DNA of 62,757 nt from Acidobacteriota bacterium (GTDB lineage Bacteria; Acidobacteriota; Terriglobia; Terriglobales; Acidobacteriaceae): the NCBI GenBank assembly GCA_003224855.1, contig QHZY01000001.1:1-62757 (forward strand), read 5' to 3'. Positions 44,403-54,649 of this stretch are shown here, piece by piece (position 1 is the stretch's first letter; every line of letters begins with the position of its first letter). Position numbers and translations under genes: made by a program. The notes below the pieces were generated by a model. It had not been told where the DNA came from and ran no database searches. It saw only the letters and a list, made by a program, of their open reading frames with translations.

Positions 44403-45782
44403 TTGGCCACCGCTTCCGAAACCACTCTGCCTCGCGCACTCGGGCTCCGCGATCTGGTTCTCGCGCAAATCCTCTATCTCACTATCCCGGAATTCTTCGG
44501 CACGGCCGCCAAAGCCGGGGCATATCAGTTTGTCCTCTGGTCGATTGCGATTCTTCTCTTTTATGTTCCGGAAGCGATTATCGTATCCCGCCTTAATCGT
44601 CTGTTCCCGCTTGAAGGCGGAATGTACGAGTGGGCCCGGCTCGCTTTCGGCGATCGCATCGGGTTTCTGGTCGCCTGGAATCTGTGGCTCTATGTCGTCG
44701 TTTACATGGCCATGGCCGGCCTGCTGGCGACCAGTTTTGTCGCCTATGCTATCGGCCCGGGCGCAACCTGGATGACAGGCAACAAACTCTTAACCGTGAC
44801 CACCTGCGCCGTTCTCATTTGTGGGTTGGTTTTCGTGGCCCGGCTCGGATTGGGCGTCGGGAAATGGATCACTAATACCGGCAGCGCTCTTACTGTCTTG
44901 ACCATCGCAACTCTGATCGCTATGCCCTTCGTCCATGTCTGGCGAGGGACGCTCGCAAGCTATCGCCCGCTCACCCTGGCAGTTCCCCCGGTCAGTATTT
45001 TCAGCCTGAGCGTATTCAGCAAGATGACTTTCGGTGCGCTGTGCGGCTTTGAATTCGTGGCCATCTTTGCCGGAGAGTGCCGCGACCCGGAACGCAACCT
45101 TCCGCGCTCGGTCCTGATTTCTGCACCTGTGATCGCCCTGCTCTACGTGCTCGGCACCAGCGCGATCCTTGCGTTCGTTCCCACCGCTCAGGTGGACGTA
45201 GTAGCCGCCATTCCGCAGGCAATGACCGCCGCCTTCCGGGGCTTCTCCATCGCCAAATTCATCCTGCCGATCTGTGTTGTTGCCCTGCTCACCAATTACG
45301 TTTCCACCTTCAACATCAATTTCAGCGGCGCCGCTCGCCTGCCGATGGTTGCGGGATGGGACCACTTGCTGCCGGCCTGGTTCACTCGCCTTCATCCGAA
45401 ATATAAAACTCCCGTGAACTCGATTCTGTTTGCCGGAGTCATCGCGCTCTCGGCAAGCATGGCGGTAATGATCGGAGTGAAGGAGCAGGAAGCGTTTGAG
45501 TTGCTGCTGATATGGGCCTTTACATTTTATGCCACCGCGTATCTGGTAATGTTCGCCATTCCGTTGTTCGCTGGCCGGCGATTAAGTAGTACATTCAGTT
45601 GGAAGCTGCGCGCGGCAGCTGTATTAGGACTTCTCGTTACTCTGCTTTACATCGTGCTCTCAGTGTTTCCGATCATCGATGTGCCCAGCCCCCTCGAATA
45701 CGCAATGAAAACCGGAGCGGTAATCATCATTGCGAATGTCGGCGGCGTGCTGCTGTATCGAGTCGGCCAGCAGAAAAGCTGA
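44403..45782 (+). CDS. APC-family amino acid permease
   Basis: The 459-residue protein has about 12 transmembrane helices and no signal peptide. GAYQFVLWSIAILLFYVPEAIIVSRLNRLFPLEGGMYEWARLAFG is the typical first-helix region with the GGMYEW substrate-site segment, and CGFEFVAIFAGECRDPERNLPRSV matches helix 6-7 of APC transporters. The only start in frame is TTG 44403, 9 bases after an in-frame TAG. Substrate cannot be read; the neighbouring dimethylargininase gene suggests arginine-related compounds, but only weakly. Confidence 0.8.
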   Translation: MATASETTLPRALGLRDLVLAQILYLTIPEFFGTAAKAGAYQFVLWSIAILLFYVPEAIIVSRLNRLFPLEGGMYEWARLAFGDRIGFLVAWNLWLYVVVYMAMAGLLATSFVAYAIGPGATWMTGNKLLTVTTCAVLICGLVFVARLGLGVGKWITNTGSALTVLTIATLIAMPFVHVWRGTLASYRPLTLAVPPVSIFSLSVFSKMTFGALCGFEFVAIFAGECRDPERNLPRSVLISAPVIALLYVLGTSAILAFVPTAQVDVVAAIPQAMTAAFRGFSIAKFILPICVVALLTNYVSTFNINFSGAARLPMVAGWDHLLPAWFTRLHPKYKTPVNSILFAGVIALSASMAVMIGVKEQEAFELLLIWAFTFYATAYLVMFAIPLFAGRRLSSTFSWKLRAAAVLGLLVTLLYIVLSVFPIIDVPSPLEYAMKTGAVIIIANVGGVLLYRVGQQKS

Positions 45783-45845
45783 ATTCAAGCATTTTCCTTG
45801 CTGGTTTGATCTTTATTGATAAAACTCAGGATTGATCATCTCCAG

Positions 45846-45887
45846 GCTCTCTGCGGCCTTTCTTGGCGAACTCAGCGCTTTAAGATT
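45846..45887 (-). repeat. CGCAGAG-type intergenic repeat, inverted copy
   Basis: On the - strand it reads AAATCTTAAAGCGCTGAG, TTCGCCAAG and GGCCGCAGAGAG, in the same order as the + strand copies at 2005 and 17372. Confidence 0.75.
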
Positions 45888-45892
45888 TGGAT

Positions 45893-46669
45893 TTACGATT
45901 CTTCAAACAACAAGCTCAGGCACGTCAGCCCCGCCTCGGCCTTCATGAACTCAGACATGTTCAGCGTGCGCACGTTCAATCCACGGCCCTCGAGCGCCGA
46001 TTTCAATTTCGGAAATCCTTCGATCATGCATACTGTTCCGTTTATTGGCAGGAGATCGCCGCCCATCCACTCCTCCGGCGAAATCTCCACCACGTCATAG
46101 TTCGCGAAAACAGAAACGTCCATCCTCGTGGGATCAGCCACCACCGTTCGATCGTTCGCAGCCGTGCAAACGCTCTTCATATGAAGCGCGCCTGGTGTGG
46201 GCACCGCTGTCACTGTGTAACCATAAGGCGCGACCAATTTCCTTAGTGCCCCCACCCCTTCCACATTTGTTCGCTGGGTGAGCCCGACGTAAAGATTTCT
46301 GCCGATCCGCAGCACGTCTCCGCCTTCGAGCGTTGCCGGCGGCTCAATCTTCACGGTCTTCCGAAACTTCTCGATGGTCGATACCACGCCCCGCACTTCC
46401 GCGCGGCGGGCCGTGCTGCCGGGATGAGTAATCACCGCAATCTCATCCAGCACCAGGGCGGTATCTTCGATGAAGCAGCAATCCGGGCAACTATCGTCGG
46501 CGGGAATCTGAATCACTTCATAGCCCATCGATTGCAGCATCTCTTCATACGCCCGATGCTGCTGCTTCATCTTCTGAACATCAATCGGCACACGGTCGAT
46601 AAACGACACTTCACAGCGATCGATGCTCGCCGAAATGCCACGTGTAAGCGCAATCTTTCTTTTCGTCAT
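45893..46669 (-). CDS. ddaH: N(G),N(G)-dimethylarginine dimethylaminohydrolase
   Basis: The 258-residue amidinotransferase-fold enzyme hydrolyses dimethyl- or monomethylarginine to citrulline. The catalytic set is in place: Glu115 in LEGGDVL, His163 in GALHMKS and Cys250 in AGLTCLSLLF, matching Glu114/His162/Cys249 of the Pseudomonas enzyme. FIEDTALV carries the substrate-binding Asp. It is convergent with the permease and divergent from lysS. Confidence 0.93.
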   Translation of the reverse strand: MTKRKIALTRGISASIDRCEVSFIDRVPIDVQKMKQQHRAYEEMLQSMGYEVIQIPADDSCPDCCFIEDTALVLDEIAVITHPGSTARRAEVRGVVSTIEKFRKTVKIEPPATLEGGDVLRIGRNLYVGLTQRTNVEGVGALRKLVAPYGYTVTAVPTPGALHMKSVCTAANDRTVVADPTRMDVSVFANYDVVEISPEEWMGGDLLPINGTVCMIEGFPKLKSALEGRGLNVRTLNMSEFMKAEAGLTCLSLLFEES

Positions 46670-46748
46670 GGCCCCAAATTATACGTGCTGCCTATCCACC
46701 TTCTCGCGCTTGTTTATAATCCAGAAACCAGCAGCGGGGCCGCTCACC

Positions 46749-46806
46749 GATTTTCTTGGCGAACTCTGAGCGGTTTCTTCTGCGCTCTCTGCGTTTTACG
46801 ATTTCG
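46749..46806 (-). repeat. CGCAGAG-type intergenic repeat, second inverted copy
   Basis: On the - strand it reads GTAAAACGCAGAGAGCGCAG, GAAACCGCTCAGAG and TTCGCCAAGAAAATCGG, immediately upstream of lysS. Confidence 0.75.
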
Positions 46807-46824
46807 AGATAATTAAGGAAGCCC

Positions 46825-48369
46825 TTGGCCTTCGACGAAAACATTTACAAACTGCGCCTCGATAAGCTGAACCAGATTGAAGCTCTCGGCCAGCCCGCTT
46901 ACCCAACCCGATACGAATATACCCACACTGTTCCACAGATTCTGGCGGAGTACAGCGACAAGACTGCCGAGCAACTTGAGAACCCGCGCGTCAACCTCCG
47001 CGTCGCGGGCCGCATCATGGCCATTCGCCTAATGGGCAAAGCCGGGTTCGCGCACCTTCAGCAGGCGGGCGAGAAGCTGCAGATTTATGTGAAGAAAGAC
47101 GCCGTGGGCGACAAAGGCTTCGAACTTTACAAACTGTTTGATCTCGGCGATCACATTGGCGTCAGCGGATACCTCTTCCGCACCAGGACTGGCGAGTTGA
47201 CGGTCCACGTTGAAGAAATCACTTTTTTATCTAAAGATCTTCTTCCGCTCCCTGAAAAATGGCACGGTCTCACCGACGTCGAACTCCGCTATCGGCAGCG
47301 TTATGTTGACCTGGTAGTGAACCCGGAAGTTCGCGAAGTCTTTTTGAAACGCAGCAGGCTGGTGCAGTCCATGCGCCGCTTCATGGATTCCCACGAGTTC
47401 ATCGAAGTCGAGACTCCCATGATGCAGCCCATCGCCGGCGGAGCTGTGGCCCGGCCGTTCGTCACTCACCACAACACGCTCGACATGAATCTGTACCTGC
47501 GCATTGCGCCCGAGCTTTATCTGAAACGACTCACAGTTGGCGGGTTCGACCGCGTGTATGAGATTAATCGCAACTTCCGTAACGAGGGTCTGGGCTGGAG
47601 ATGGAATCCGGAGTTCACCATGCTCGAAGCCTACATGGCCTACACCAATTACCGCGGCATTATGGACCTGACCCAGCAGCTCATCATTCAGGCGGCCCAG
47701 GATGTAAATGGCACGACCAAATCGAAGTGGGGAGACGCAGAAATCGATTGGGCAGAATCAAACTGGCGCCGATTGACCATGCGCGAAGCCATCATTCAAT
47801 TCTGGCCGGAGAGCGCGGGAGCCAAGCCAGAGATGTCCGATTTCGCGTCGCATGAATCGGTTGCGAAGCTGGTGCAGCGTTTCAACGCCGGCCATGCGCA
47901 CATCGCCTATGACCCCAACGAACCTGGCGGCAAGGCCATTGCTGCTCTGTTCGAAGCCGTAGGCGAAGAGCATCTCAGGCAGCCGACCATCATTTACGAA
48001 TTCCCGACCGCGGTGTCGCCGCTTTCGAAACAGAAACCGGACGAACCCGACTGGACCGAGCGCTGGGAAATTTATGCCGGACAAATGGAAATTGCCAACG
48101 GCTTCAGCGAGCTCAACGATCCTGAAGACCAGCGCCGCCGCTTCGAACAGCAGCTCGCCGAACGCGAGCGCGGCGACGAAGAAGCTCATCAGATGGACGA
48201 AGACTATATTCGCGCCCTCTCCTACGGCATGCCGCCCGCCGGAGGTGTCGGAGTTGGCGTTGACCGCCTGGCCATGCTGCTAACCGACTCGCACACCATC
48301 CGCGACGTAATACTGTTTCCTCTGCTGCGACCGGAAAAGAAAGGCGACGAAGAGCCGCCCTCCGCATAA
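46825..48369 (+). CDS. lysS: Lysyl-tRNA synthetase, class II
   Basis: The 514-residue enzyme starts at TTG 46825 with AAGGA upstream. An OB-fold anticodon domain (about 55-150) is followed by motif 1 (RQRYVDLVVNPEVREVFLKRSRL), motif 2 (RNEGLGWRWNPEFTMLE) and motif 3 (GVGVGVDRLAMLL onward). In Escherichia motif 2 reads RNEGISVRHNPEFT, so the usually conserved Ser-x-x-His is Gly-x-x-Trp here. All other residues look normal. It attaches lysine to tRNA-Lys. A repeat copy occupies most of its upstream region. Confidence 0.95.
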   Translation: MAFDENIYKLRLDKLNQIEALGQPAYPTRYEYTHTVPQILAEYSDKTAEQLENPRVNLRVAGRIMAIRLMGKAGFAHLQQAGEKLQIYVKKDAVGDKGFELYKLFDLGDHIGVSGYLFRTRTGELTVHVEEITFLSKDLLPLPEKWHGLTDVELRYRQRYVDLVVNPEVREVFLKRSRLVQSMRRFMDSHEFIEVETPMMQPIAGGAVARPFVTHHNTLDMNLYLRIAPELYLKRLTVGGFDRVYEINRNFRNEGLGWRWNPEFTMLEAYMAYTNYRGIMDLTQQLIIQAAQDVNGTTKSKWGDAEIDWAESNWRRLTMREAIIQFWPESAGAKPEMSDFASHESVAKLVQRFNAGHAHIAYDPNEPGGKAIAALFEAVGEEHLRQPTIIYEFPTAVSPLSKQKPDEPDWTERWEIYAGQMEIANGFSELNDPEDQRRRFEQQLAERERGDEEAHQMDEDYIRALSYGMPPAGGVGVGVDRLAMLLTDSHTIRDVILFPLLRPEKKGDEEPPSA

Positions 48370-48470
48370 TTCCAGCTGCAACCATCTGAGTAGTGAATCC
48401 TGCTGTGCACTAGAAACAGTGCAGCATCGATCCTACAATCCCGGCAGATGTTTGGGCCAAAGCTTTAAGC

Positions 48471-48517
48471 AGCGCTATCGTAGCTCCTTATGCCTCCTGA
48501 GCTGGGTCGATAGCGCT
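48471..48517. terminator. Long perfect-stem hairpin between convergent lysS and FAD gene
   Basis: AGCGCTATCG (48471-48480) pairs with CGATAGCGCT (48508-48517). An inner TAGCTC/GAGCT pairing extends the stem, with a loop CTTATGCCTCCT. No good U tract follows, though CTGTTTT lies 2 bases past the stem. It probably terminates or insulates both convergent genes. Confidence 0.5.
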
Positions 48518-48526
48518 TTGCTGTTT

Positions 48527-49933
48527 TCAGTGGGGGACAAGCGCGTCTTCCGGCGCCAGCCTTGAAGCGAGGCTCTCTGCCAGATTTAATGCCTGCACTC
48601 GAATTTCGGGAACGGCTGTGGTTTCCCACAAATGTCCGCGGCGTGCCGGACCCAGCGCAAACAGCGACTCGGAAATCTTGCCATCCGCACTGATCAACGC
48701 GCCATCATCGTTTACATCGAGCCCGAGAAACAATGGATCAGGGCGTGCGTATCCCTGCGACAGCAGCGAGCGAATGAAGGGATCGTCGATCCGTCGGCAG
48801 TCGTTCTCAGATCCCGTACAGTTGATGACCCGGTCAACGCGTAACAAGTGTTGCCGACCGGTATGACGTTCGCGGAAGGTGACTTCGGCAAAAGCCTTTT
48901 TCTCAGCGTATCCGGTGACTCGCCCGGCGCAGATTCGAACCTGATGGTCACGCACCAGGTCGGCGAGCACATCGGCTATTTCCGGCGCGATGCGATGGCG
49001 ATGCACTTCCCAGTAGGCGCGGGCATGACGCAGAAAGCGCCGCTGTTCTTCGATGGGCAACGATTGCCAGATGTCCTGTGTCACTGGACGCAGCGCATCG
49101 ATCACCGTGCGCCAATTGATTCCCGCTTCGCGCGCCTGTTTGACCTCAGCACGTATCACTCGCATGAGCCCACGCGTGGTACGGGGCGCGCGCCGGTTCC
49201 AGAATTGCGGCCAGGATTTCGTCGGCTGAAAACGTTGCGGCAGCAGACCGTGACGGGAAACGATGTAGATGTGTCCCCGAAAGTGGCGCGACTTGAGCGC
49301 CATGGTGAGATCAACGCTGGTAAGGCCGGAACCGATCAGCAGCACCGAACCGGTTTGCGAAAGGTCTTCAAGCGTGCCTCTTGACCACGCAAAGGGAAAA
49401 TAGCGGCGGCTGGACACATTAAGCCCGGGCAGCCTGGGACTGGCCGGGGGAAAGTTCCCGGTGGCCGCCACTACCGCATTTGCCGGCAGAACGCGGCCGC
49501 TCGCGCAATGCACATGCCAGTGATCGTCCTCGCGCGCCAGGCCGCAAGCCGCATCTTTGATCCAGGAAAAACGTTCCGGATCACCTTCTGCAATTGCCGC
49601 ATCCAGAAACCAGCCAACATAGTCGCCGAAAACGGTGCGTGCAAGAAAGCTGCGCGGCTGCACCGATGCGTCGTAATACTTGCGCGTCCATTTCAGAAAG
49701 TGATCCGGAACCTCGGCTAGCAGGCTCATGTTTCCTGCGGGAACATTCAGCAGATGGAACCGCGCCTGCGCACTGTAAGCCACGCCCCGGCCGGGAGCGA
49801 AAGCTTTTTCGACCACTGCGACGCGCAATGCCGGCCACAGCCGCAGCAAATGCGCAGCCAGGCTTCCGCCACTGAAGCCGCCGCCCACGATCACCACGTG
49901 AAAACTATTTGCCGACAACTGAGGCTCCGACAC
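48527..49933 (-). CDS. FAD/NAD(P)-binding protein (NAD_binding_9 type)
   Basis: The 468-residue protein has an N-terminal FAD motif VVIVGGGFSGGSLAAHLL (about 13-30), YSAQARFHLLNVPAGNMSLLAEVPDHFLKW typical of this subfamily, and a second nucleotide motif LLIGSGLTSVDLTMAL. The C-terminus has NCTGSENDCR and FALGPARRGHLWETTAVPEIR. Related proteins act as hydroxylases or dehydrogenases on small substrates, but the substrate is unknown. It starts 40 bases after the porin and may be the last gene of the sulfate operon. Confidence 0.75.
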   Translation of the reverse strand: MSEPQLSANSFHVVIVGGGFSGGSLAAHLLRLWPALRVAVVEKAFAPGRGVAYSAQARFHLLNVPAGNMSLLAEVPDHFLKWTRKYYDASVQPRSFLARTVFGDYVGWFLDAAIAEGDPERFSWIKDAACGLAREDDHWHVHCASGRVLPANAVVAATGNFPPASPRLPGLNVSSRRYFPFAWSRGTLEDLSQTGSVLLIGSGLTSVDLTMALKSRHFRGHIYIVSRHGLLPQRFQPTKSWPQFWNRRAPRTTRGLMRVIRAEVKQAREAGINWRTVIDALRPVTQDIWQSLPIEEQRRFLRHARAYWEVHRHRIAPEIADVLADLVRDHQVRICAGRVTGYAEKKAFAEVTFRERHTGRQHLLRVDRVINCTGSENDCRRIDDPFIRSLLSQGYARPDPLFLGLDVNDDGALISADGKISESLFALGPARRGHLWETTAVPEIRVQALNLAESLASRLAPEDALVPH

Positions 49934-49973
49934 AATAAAGAGTGGCGCGGGCCCGAAAACCAGCGCCTACCCA

Positions 49974-51689
49974 TCAGAAAGAATAAATCAGATCAAACTG
50001 AAAACGATTCAAGTATGGTTCCTGCTGACCTGCCTTGGTAACTGTCTTCTGGGCCAGAGCAGCGTTGTTTTCCAGAGCCGAATTCAGCACACGTCCATGC
50101 CACCAGGTGACACTGGCAGTGGTGTTGGAGCGCAGACGCCACAAAGCGTACACGCGGTTCTGAATCAGGTTCGTCGGTGTGCGCTGATCGCTTTCAGCAA
50201 ACGATGCCAGCACCGCATCCTGTTCCTGCCGCAGCCATGCGTAGCCGATCTGCAGGTCGTTCCTCTTTTTCTGCTGGCCCACACTGAAGTCAAATCCGTA
50301 CTCCTTGTTCTGCGGACCGAGATCAGAGAGAAGCTTGCCGCTGGAATCGAGCGGCGGCGCGGTCGCGTCAAGATTCTGCAAGTATTCGGCAATCAGGTTG
50401 ATCGGCCAGCGCTCCGCTCCGGTGCTGATCTGGTTGTTGAGGATGAAATCAGCGTAGTTGAATCCGGAGTAGAAATGCGCTTTGCCAGCGGCGTCGACAA
50501 ATGTTGCGTTGGTCATGCCGTTGGGCGCAAACGGGCAAGGTGGAAATGAGGAGCCGTTGCGAACCTTCTGGCAGCCAGGACCTTCACCCGGAACCGGAAA
50601 TGGACCGGCTGGCGTGGTGCCTCCCGCGCCAGTCGTGGTGGCCTGGACCGCGAAAGCGCTTGATTGCAACAGGGCGTCGGGGCGGTTCCATTTCAGAGTC
50701 AGGAATGACGGCGTTGTTGTCCACGGACCGAACTTCAATTTCGCTGAGACCTGTGCGCCGAAGGCATACGAATCCTGTCCGGAGATGGCAGCGCTGGGAA
50801 CGCTGACATTCGATTCATTAAACAACAACTGAATTCCTTGAATGGTGACGTTCTTCACGAGTTTCGACTTCAGATCGAACGAGAACTTTTCGTTGAAGCC
50901 TTCTGGATTCAGGTCAGGATCGCCAGTGACCGAAGTGCGTTGCCACTGATAGGCGAACTTTCCCGCAGTCAAAGAAATCCACTTGTGCATGATCGGATTG
51001 TAGGTGATGTAACCGCGATCGAGGCCGATGGTCTTGCGGTCGAAGTTGTTGGTGAAGGTCTCATTGGTGGTTGTGGGATCACCCAGAGAACCAGTGGCCA
51101 GATAAATTCCGCCCGTGAAATCTTCGTTCAGCTTGCCTTCAAATCCGAAACGCACGCGAACCCGGGCGCGGTTGCGATCGGCGAATCCGGGAACGTCCTG
51201 GAACAAGCTCTCGCCGCGCAACCGAATGTCGCCATTGAAGCGAAAACGGCCAAGAATATCCTGCAATGCACTGATGCGCTTGTCTTCGTCCTGGGTCTTG
51301 GTGCTGACCAGAGCCAGACTGCTTTTGGTCTCGCCGGCGCTGGTGCCTGCCTGGGTGGCGAGGATCTTCGCTTCCGTGGCCGATTGCTCCGCTTGAGTGG
51401 CTGCGCTTTGTGCCTGGTCTGCGCTCGCCTGAACCTGTCGAGCGGAATCGCTGGCCCGTTGACTGGCGTCGAGTAATTGCCGAAGCTGCGCTTTGAGGTC
51501 ATCCATCTGCTGGCGCTGGGCTTCCATTTGTTGTTGCTGGGCTGCAAGTGCGTCGCGCAGCTGTTGGATTTCTATTGCGGTGACGGGTTTGGGTTTCACC
51601 TTGGAGCCCTGTCCGAATGCGGCGACAGAGCAGACAAACAAAATGAGGGAGAGCTTCACAGCCAGAGTGGCTTTGGTTTGGAAATACAT
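49974..51689 (-). CDS. Putative porin with N-terminal coiled coil
   Basis: From ATG 51689 (GGAG upstream) the protein has 571 residues. A signal peptide is followed by a long Gln/Ala-rich coiled coil (about 40-120), then a beta-barrel of alternating aromatic strands (FNGDIRLRGESLF; VRFGFEGKLNEDFTGGIYL; DLIYSF at the C-terminus ending in Phe). This matches the 'putative porin' family of acidobacteria and related phyla. Adjacent to cysA, it may admit sulfate or sulfonates through the outer membrane; this is inferred from the operon. The coiled coil could span the periplasm. Confidence 0.8.
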   Translation of the reverse strand: MYFQTKATLAVKLSLILFVCSVAAFGQGSKVKPKPVTAIEIQQLRDALAAQQQQMEAQRQQMDDLKAQLRQLLDASQRASDSARQVQASADQAQSAATQAEQSATEAKILATQAGTSAGETKSSLALVSTKTQDEDKRISALQDILGRFRFNGDIRLRGESLFQDVPGFADRNRARVRVRFGFEGKLNEDFTGGIYLATGSLGDPTTTNETFTNNFDRKTIGLDRGYITYNPIMHKWISLTAGKFAYQWQRTSVTGDPDLNPEGFNEKFSFDLKSKLVKNVTIQGIQLLFNESNVSVPSAAISGQDSYAFGAQVSAKLKFGPWTTTPSFLTLKWNRPDALLQSSAFAVQATTTGAGGTTPAGPFPVPGEGPGCQKVRNGSSFPPCPFAPNGMTNATFVDAAGKAHFYSGFNYADFILNNQISTGAERWPINLIAEYLQNLDATAPPLDSSGKLLSDLGPQNKEYGFDFSVGQQKKRNDLQIGYAWLRQEQDAVLASFAESDQRTPTNLIQNRVYALWRLRSNTTASVTWWHGRVLNSALENNAALAQKTVTKAGQQEPYLNRFQFDLIYSF

Positions 51690-51793
51690 GACTAACTCCA
51701 TAAATTTAGTGGATTTAAGAAGCATAAAACTTCGTCGGGAGTTCTTGGCACGCGAAGAATCGGCTTTCTCAGGATGACATCGTTATCAGTGCG

Positions 51794-52828
51794 TCACGAT
51801 GCGCGGCGCGTTTCGAACACTCGAACGTCTTTCGGGATCACGTACACTGCGTCGTCTTTGATCAACTGCAGCGCGCGATAGCGCTCCTGGGAAACCTGGA
51901 TGTGCACAGGATCTCCCCACTCAGTGATGACGTCCACTTTCACCAGCGGCCCGGCGGCGTTGATGTGCTTGATGTGCGCACGGAAGTGGCTTCCTCCGTT
52001 CGGTTCGCGATCAATTTCGAGCAGGTGTGGGCGCACGTACACAACCTGTCCAGTCGCCTTCCCGTGAATCACGGGCTGCCCCTCGTCCATGCGACCGTGA
52101 AACAAATTCACGTTGCCGAGAAAGTTGTAAACAAACGGCGACGCCGGATGATTGTAAACGTCGTCGGGCGAGCCGATCTGTTCGATGCGGCCCTGGTTCA
52201 TCACCACAACCTGGTCCGCAACTTCAAGAGCTTCTTCCTGGTCGTGAGTAACGAATACGCTGGTGATGTGGATTTCGTCATGCAACTGGCGCAGCCACCG
52301 GCGCAGCTCCTGGCGCACTTTGGCATCGAGCGACCCGAAGGGCTCATCCAGCAAAAGAACGCTGGGTTCGACGGCCAGTGCGCGTGCCAATGCGACACGC
52401 TGGCGCTGCCCTCCGGAGAGCTGTGAGGGATAACGCTGTGCGAGATTTTCAAGCTGAATGAGTCTTAACAGCTCGTGGACCTTGGACCGGATCGCGGCTT
52501 CCGCAGGCCGAAACTGGCGTGGGCGGACGCGCAACCCGAAAGCAATATTTTCGAACACGTTCATGTGGCGAAACAACGCGTAGTGCTGAAACACGAAACC
52601 GACGCGGCGCTCACGAGCGCTTTGTTCGGTTATGTCGGCGCCATCGAAGCTCACATGGCCGGTATCGGCGAATTCGAGTCCGGCGATGATGCGCAGGAGA
52701 GTGGTTTTGCCCGAGCCGGAGGGACCGAGCAGCGCAACCAGTTCTCCTGATGGGATCTCGAGGTTGATGTTGCTGAGCGCGTTGAAGGTTCCAAATCGCT
52801 TGCTGACTTTGCTAACTTCGATGCTCAT
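51794..52828 (-). CDS. cysA: Sulfate/thiosulfate ABC transporter ATP-binding protein
   Basis: I start at ATG 52828, whose ATGA overlaps the cysW stop. The 344-residue ATPase shows Walker [10 protein letters not shown], the signature [15 protein letters not shown], Walker [13 protein letters not shown] and H-loop [11 protein letters not shown]. The C-terminal regulatory TOBE-like domain has [12 protein letters not shown]. It energises the CysTW permease. It is the fourth transporter gene in the operon. Confidence 0.93.
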   Translation of the reverse strand: MSIEVSKVSKRFGTFNALSNINLEIPSGELVALLGPSGSGKTTLLRIIAGLEFADTGHVSFDGADITEQSARERRVGFVFQHYALFRHMNVFENIAFGLRVRPRQFRPAEAAIRSKVHELLRLIQLENLAQRYPSQLSGGQRQRVALARALAVEPSVLLLDEPFGSLDAKVRQELRRWLRQLHDEIHITSVFVTHDQEEALEVADQVVVMNQGRIEQIGSPDDVYNHPASPFVYNFLGNVNLFHGRMDEGQPVIHGKATGQVVYVRPHLLEIDREPNGGSHFRAHIKHINAAGPLVKVDVITEWGDPVHIQVSQERYRALQLIKDDAVYVIPKDVRVFETRRAS

Positions 52829-53751
52829 AAAAGAAATCCTTGGTGATCGGGCGTTAGGTCTCGGCCATGCGGTTGGCTGTTCTCTTGCTTTGCTTTCCAT
52901 TCCACCGCCGATTTGGCGATGAGAGTCACCAGGGCCAGCAACGCCAAAAGCGATGCCACCGCGAACGCAGCCTGGAACTGGTACTCGTTGTAAAGAATTT
53001 CAATGTGCAAAGGCATGGTGTTGGTGCGTCCGCGAATGTGGCCGGACACCACCGACACTGCGCCAAATTCGCCCATAGCGCGTGCATTGCAGAGAATGAC
53101 GCCGTAGAGCAATCCCCACTTGATATTGGGCAAGGTGACGCGCCAAAAAGTTTGCCAGCCACTGGCGCCTAAAGTCAGGGCTGCTTCTTCCTCTTCAATG
53201 CCCTGTGCCTGAATGAGCGGAATCAGTTCGCGGGCGACGAAGGGAAAGGTTACGAAGATGGTTGCCAGGACAATGCCCGGCACTGCGAAGATGATCTTGA
53301 TATCGTGCGCGGCCAGCCAGGGACCGAGTAGGCCTTGCAATCCAAAAAGTAGTACGTAAATCAGGCCGGAGACCACCGGCGAGACCGAGAACGGAAGATC
53401 GATCAACGTGACCAGAAGGCTTTTGCCCAGGAAATCAAACTTGGCGATGGCCCAGGAAGCGGCGATGCCGAAGATAAGGTTCAATGGAACGGCGATCCCA
53501 GCGGCCAACAGAGTCAGCCTGATGGCAGAGAGTGCGTCTGGCTCACGAAAAGCGGCGAAGTAAGTGGATAGTCCTTTGGACAGAGCTGACGTGAACACGA
53601 TCGCGAGCGGCATGAACAAGAAGAAAACCAGGAATAGAAAAGCAACAAAAATCAGGGTCCAGCGCACAAGGCGCGATTCGCTGGTTGCGACTCTGGCGCG
53701 AGCGGCGAGTTGTGCCGATCCTATTAAATGAAGTGAGATGGAGGCCGCCAT
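52825..53751 (-). CDS. cysW: Sulfate ABC transporter permease CysW
   Basis: The 308-residue membrane protein has six predicted helices after a basic N-terminus. The EAA loop is [30 protein letters not shown], which contacts Cys[35 protein letters not shown] is the CysW signature. It starts 8 bases after cysT and ends overlapping cysA. Confidence 0.94.
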   Translation of the reverse strand: MAASISLHLIGSAQLAARARVATSESRLVRWTLIFVAFLFLVFFLFMPLAIVFTSALSKGLSTYFAAFREPDALSAIRLTLLAAGIAVPLNLIFGIAASWAIAKFDFLGKSLLVTLIDLPFSVSPVVSGLIYVLLFGLQGLLGPWLAAHDIKIIFAVPGIVLATIFVTFPFVARELIPLIQAQGIEEEEAALTLGASGWQTFWRVTLPNIKWGLLYGVILCNARAMGEFGAVSVVSGHIRGRTNTMPLHIEILYNEYQFQAAFAVASLLALLALVTLIAKSAVEWKAKQENSQPHGRDLTPDHQGFLL

Positions 53752-53759
53752 AAGTCAGT

Positions 53760-54647
53760 TCATGCCTCCGCGTAAACGGGCGCGTGCAGCGCCTCGCCTT
53801 CGACGACTTCGGGCGTGCCGCCAGAGTGATGGTGCCGCGAGCTCCACTTCTGCAGCAGATTGATGGCAAGCAGCATGGTGAACGAGAACACCAGCATTAC
53901 AACGGCGATAGCAGTGGCGCCGGCGTAGTCGTATTGTTCGAGCTTGGTAATGATCAGAAGTGGAGTAATTTCGGTCTTCATCGGCATGTTGCCGGAGATG
54001 AAGACCACCGATCCGTATTCGCCGATGGCCCGGGCGAACGCCATGGTGAACCCGGTCAGCGCAGCCGGCGCAACAGAAGGCAGGATCACCCGGCTGAAGG
54101 TCTGCCATCGATTAGCGCCCAGGCTAGCCGCGGCTTCTTCCATTTCTTTGTCGAGATCTTCGAGCACCGGCTGAACGGTGCGTACAACGAATGGCAATCC
54201 AATGAAGGTGAGCGCGATAACCACGCCCAGGGGCGAGTACGCGGCTTTGATTCCGATTGAATCAAGGTAACGGCCGACCCATCCATGAGTGGAATAAATC
54301 GTAGTAAGCGCAATGCCGGCCACTGCGGTGGGCAGAGCGAAGGGAAGATCAACCATGGAATCAAAAATCTTCTTGCCAGGAAAGTTGTAGCGGACCAGCA
54401 CCCACGCCAGCAGCATCCCAAAAAACAGATTGATGAGTGCAGCGATCAAGGACGCGCCGAACGTCAAGCGATACGATGCCAGCGCGCGCGGGGAAGTTAC
54501 GATGTGCCAGAATGCAGCCCAGCTGAGCGATGAGGCTTTCAAAAACGTGGCCGACAGTGGGATGAGCACGATCAGGCTGAGATAAGTCAGCGTAAAACCG
54601 AGCGTGAGACCGAATCCGGGAAGAATGCTGCGCTGCTTGAAAGTCAT
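53760..54647 (-). CDS. cysT: Sulfate ABC transporter permease CysT
   Basis: The 295-residue membrane protein has six predicted helices. The EAA loop is [30 protein letters not shown], and [45 protein letters not shown] is the CysT/CysU pattern. It lies 2 bases after the binding-protein gene. Confidence 0.94.
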   Translation of the reverse strand: MTFKQRSILPGFGLTLGFTLTYLSLIVLIPLSATFLKASSLSWAAFWHIVTSPRALASYRLTFGASLIAALINLFFGMLLAWVLVRYNFPGKKIFDSMVDLPFALPTAVAGIALTTIYSTHGWVGRYLDSIGIKAAYSPLGVVIALTFIGLPFVVRTVQPVLEDLDKEMEEAAASLGANRWQTFSRVILPSVAPAALTGFTMAFARAIGEYGSVVFISGNMPMKTEITPLLIITKLEQYDYAGATAIAVVMLVFSFTMLLAINLLQKWSSRHHHSGGTPEVVEGEALHAPVYAEA

Positions 54648-54649
54648 AG

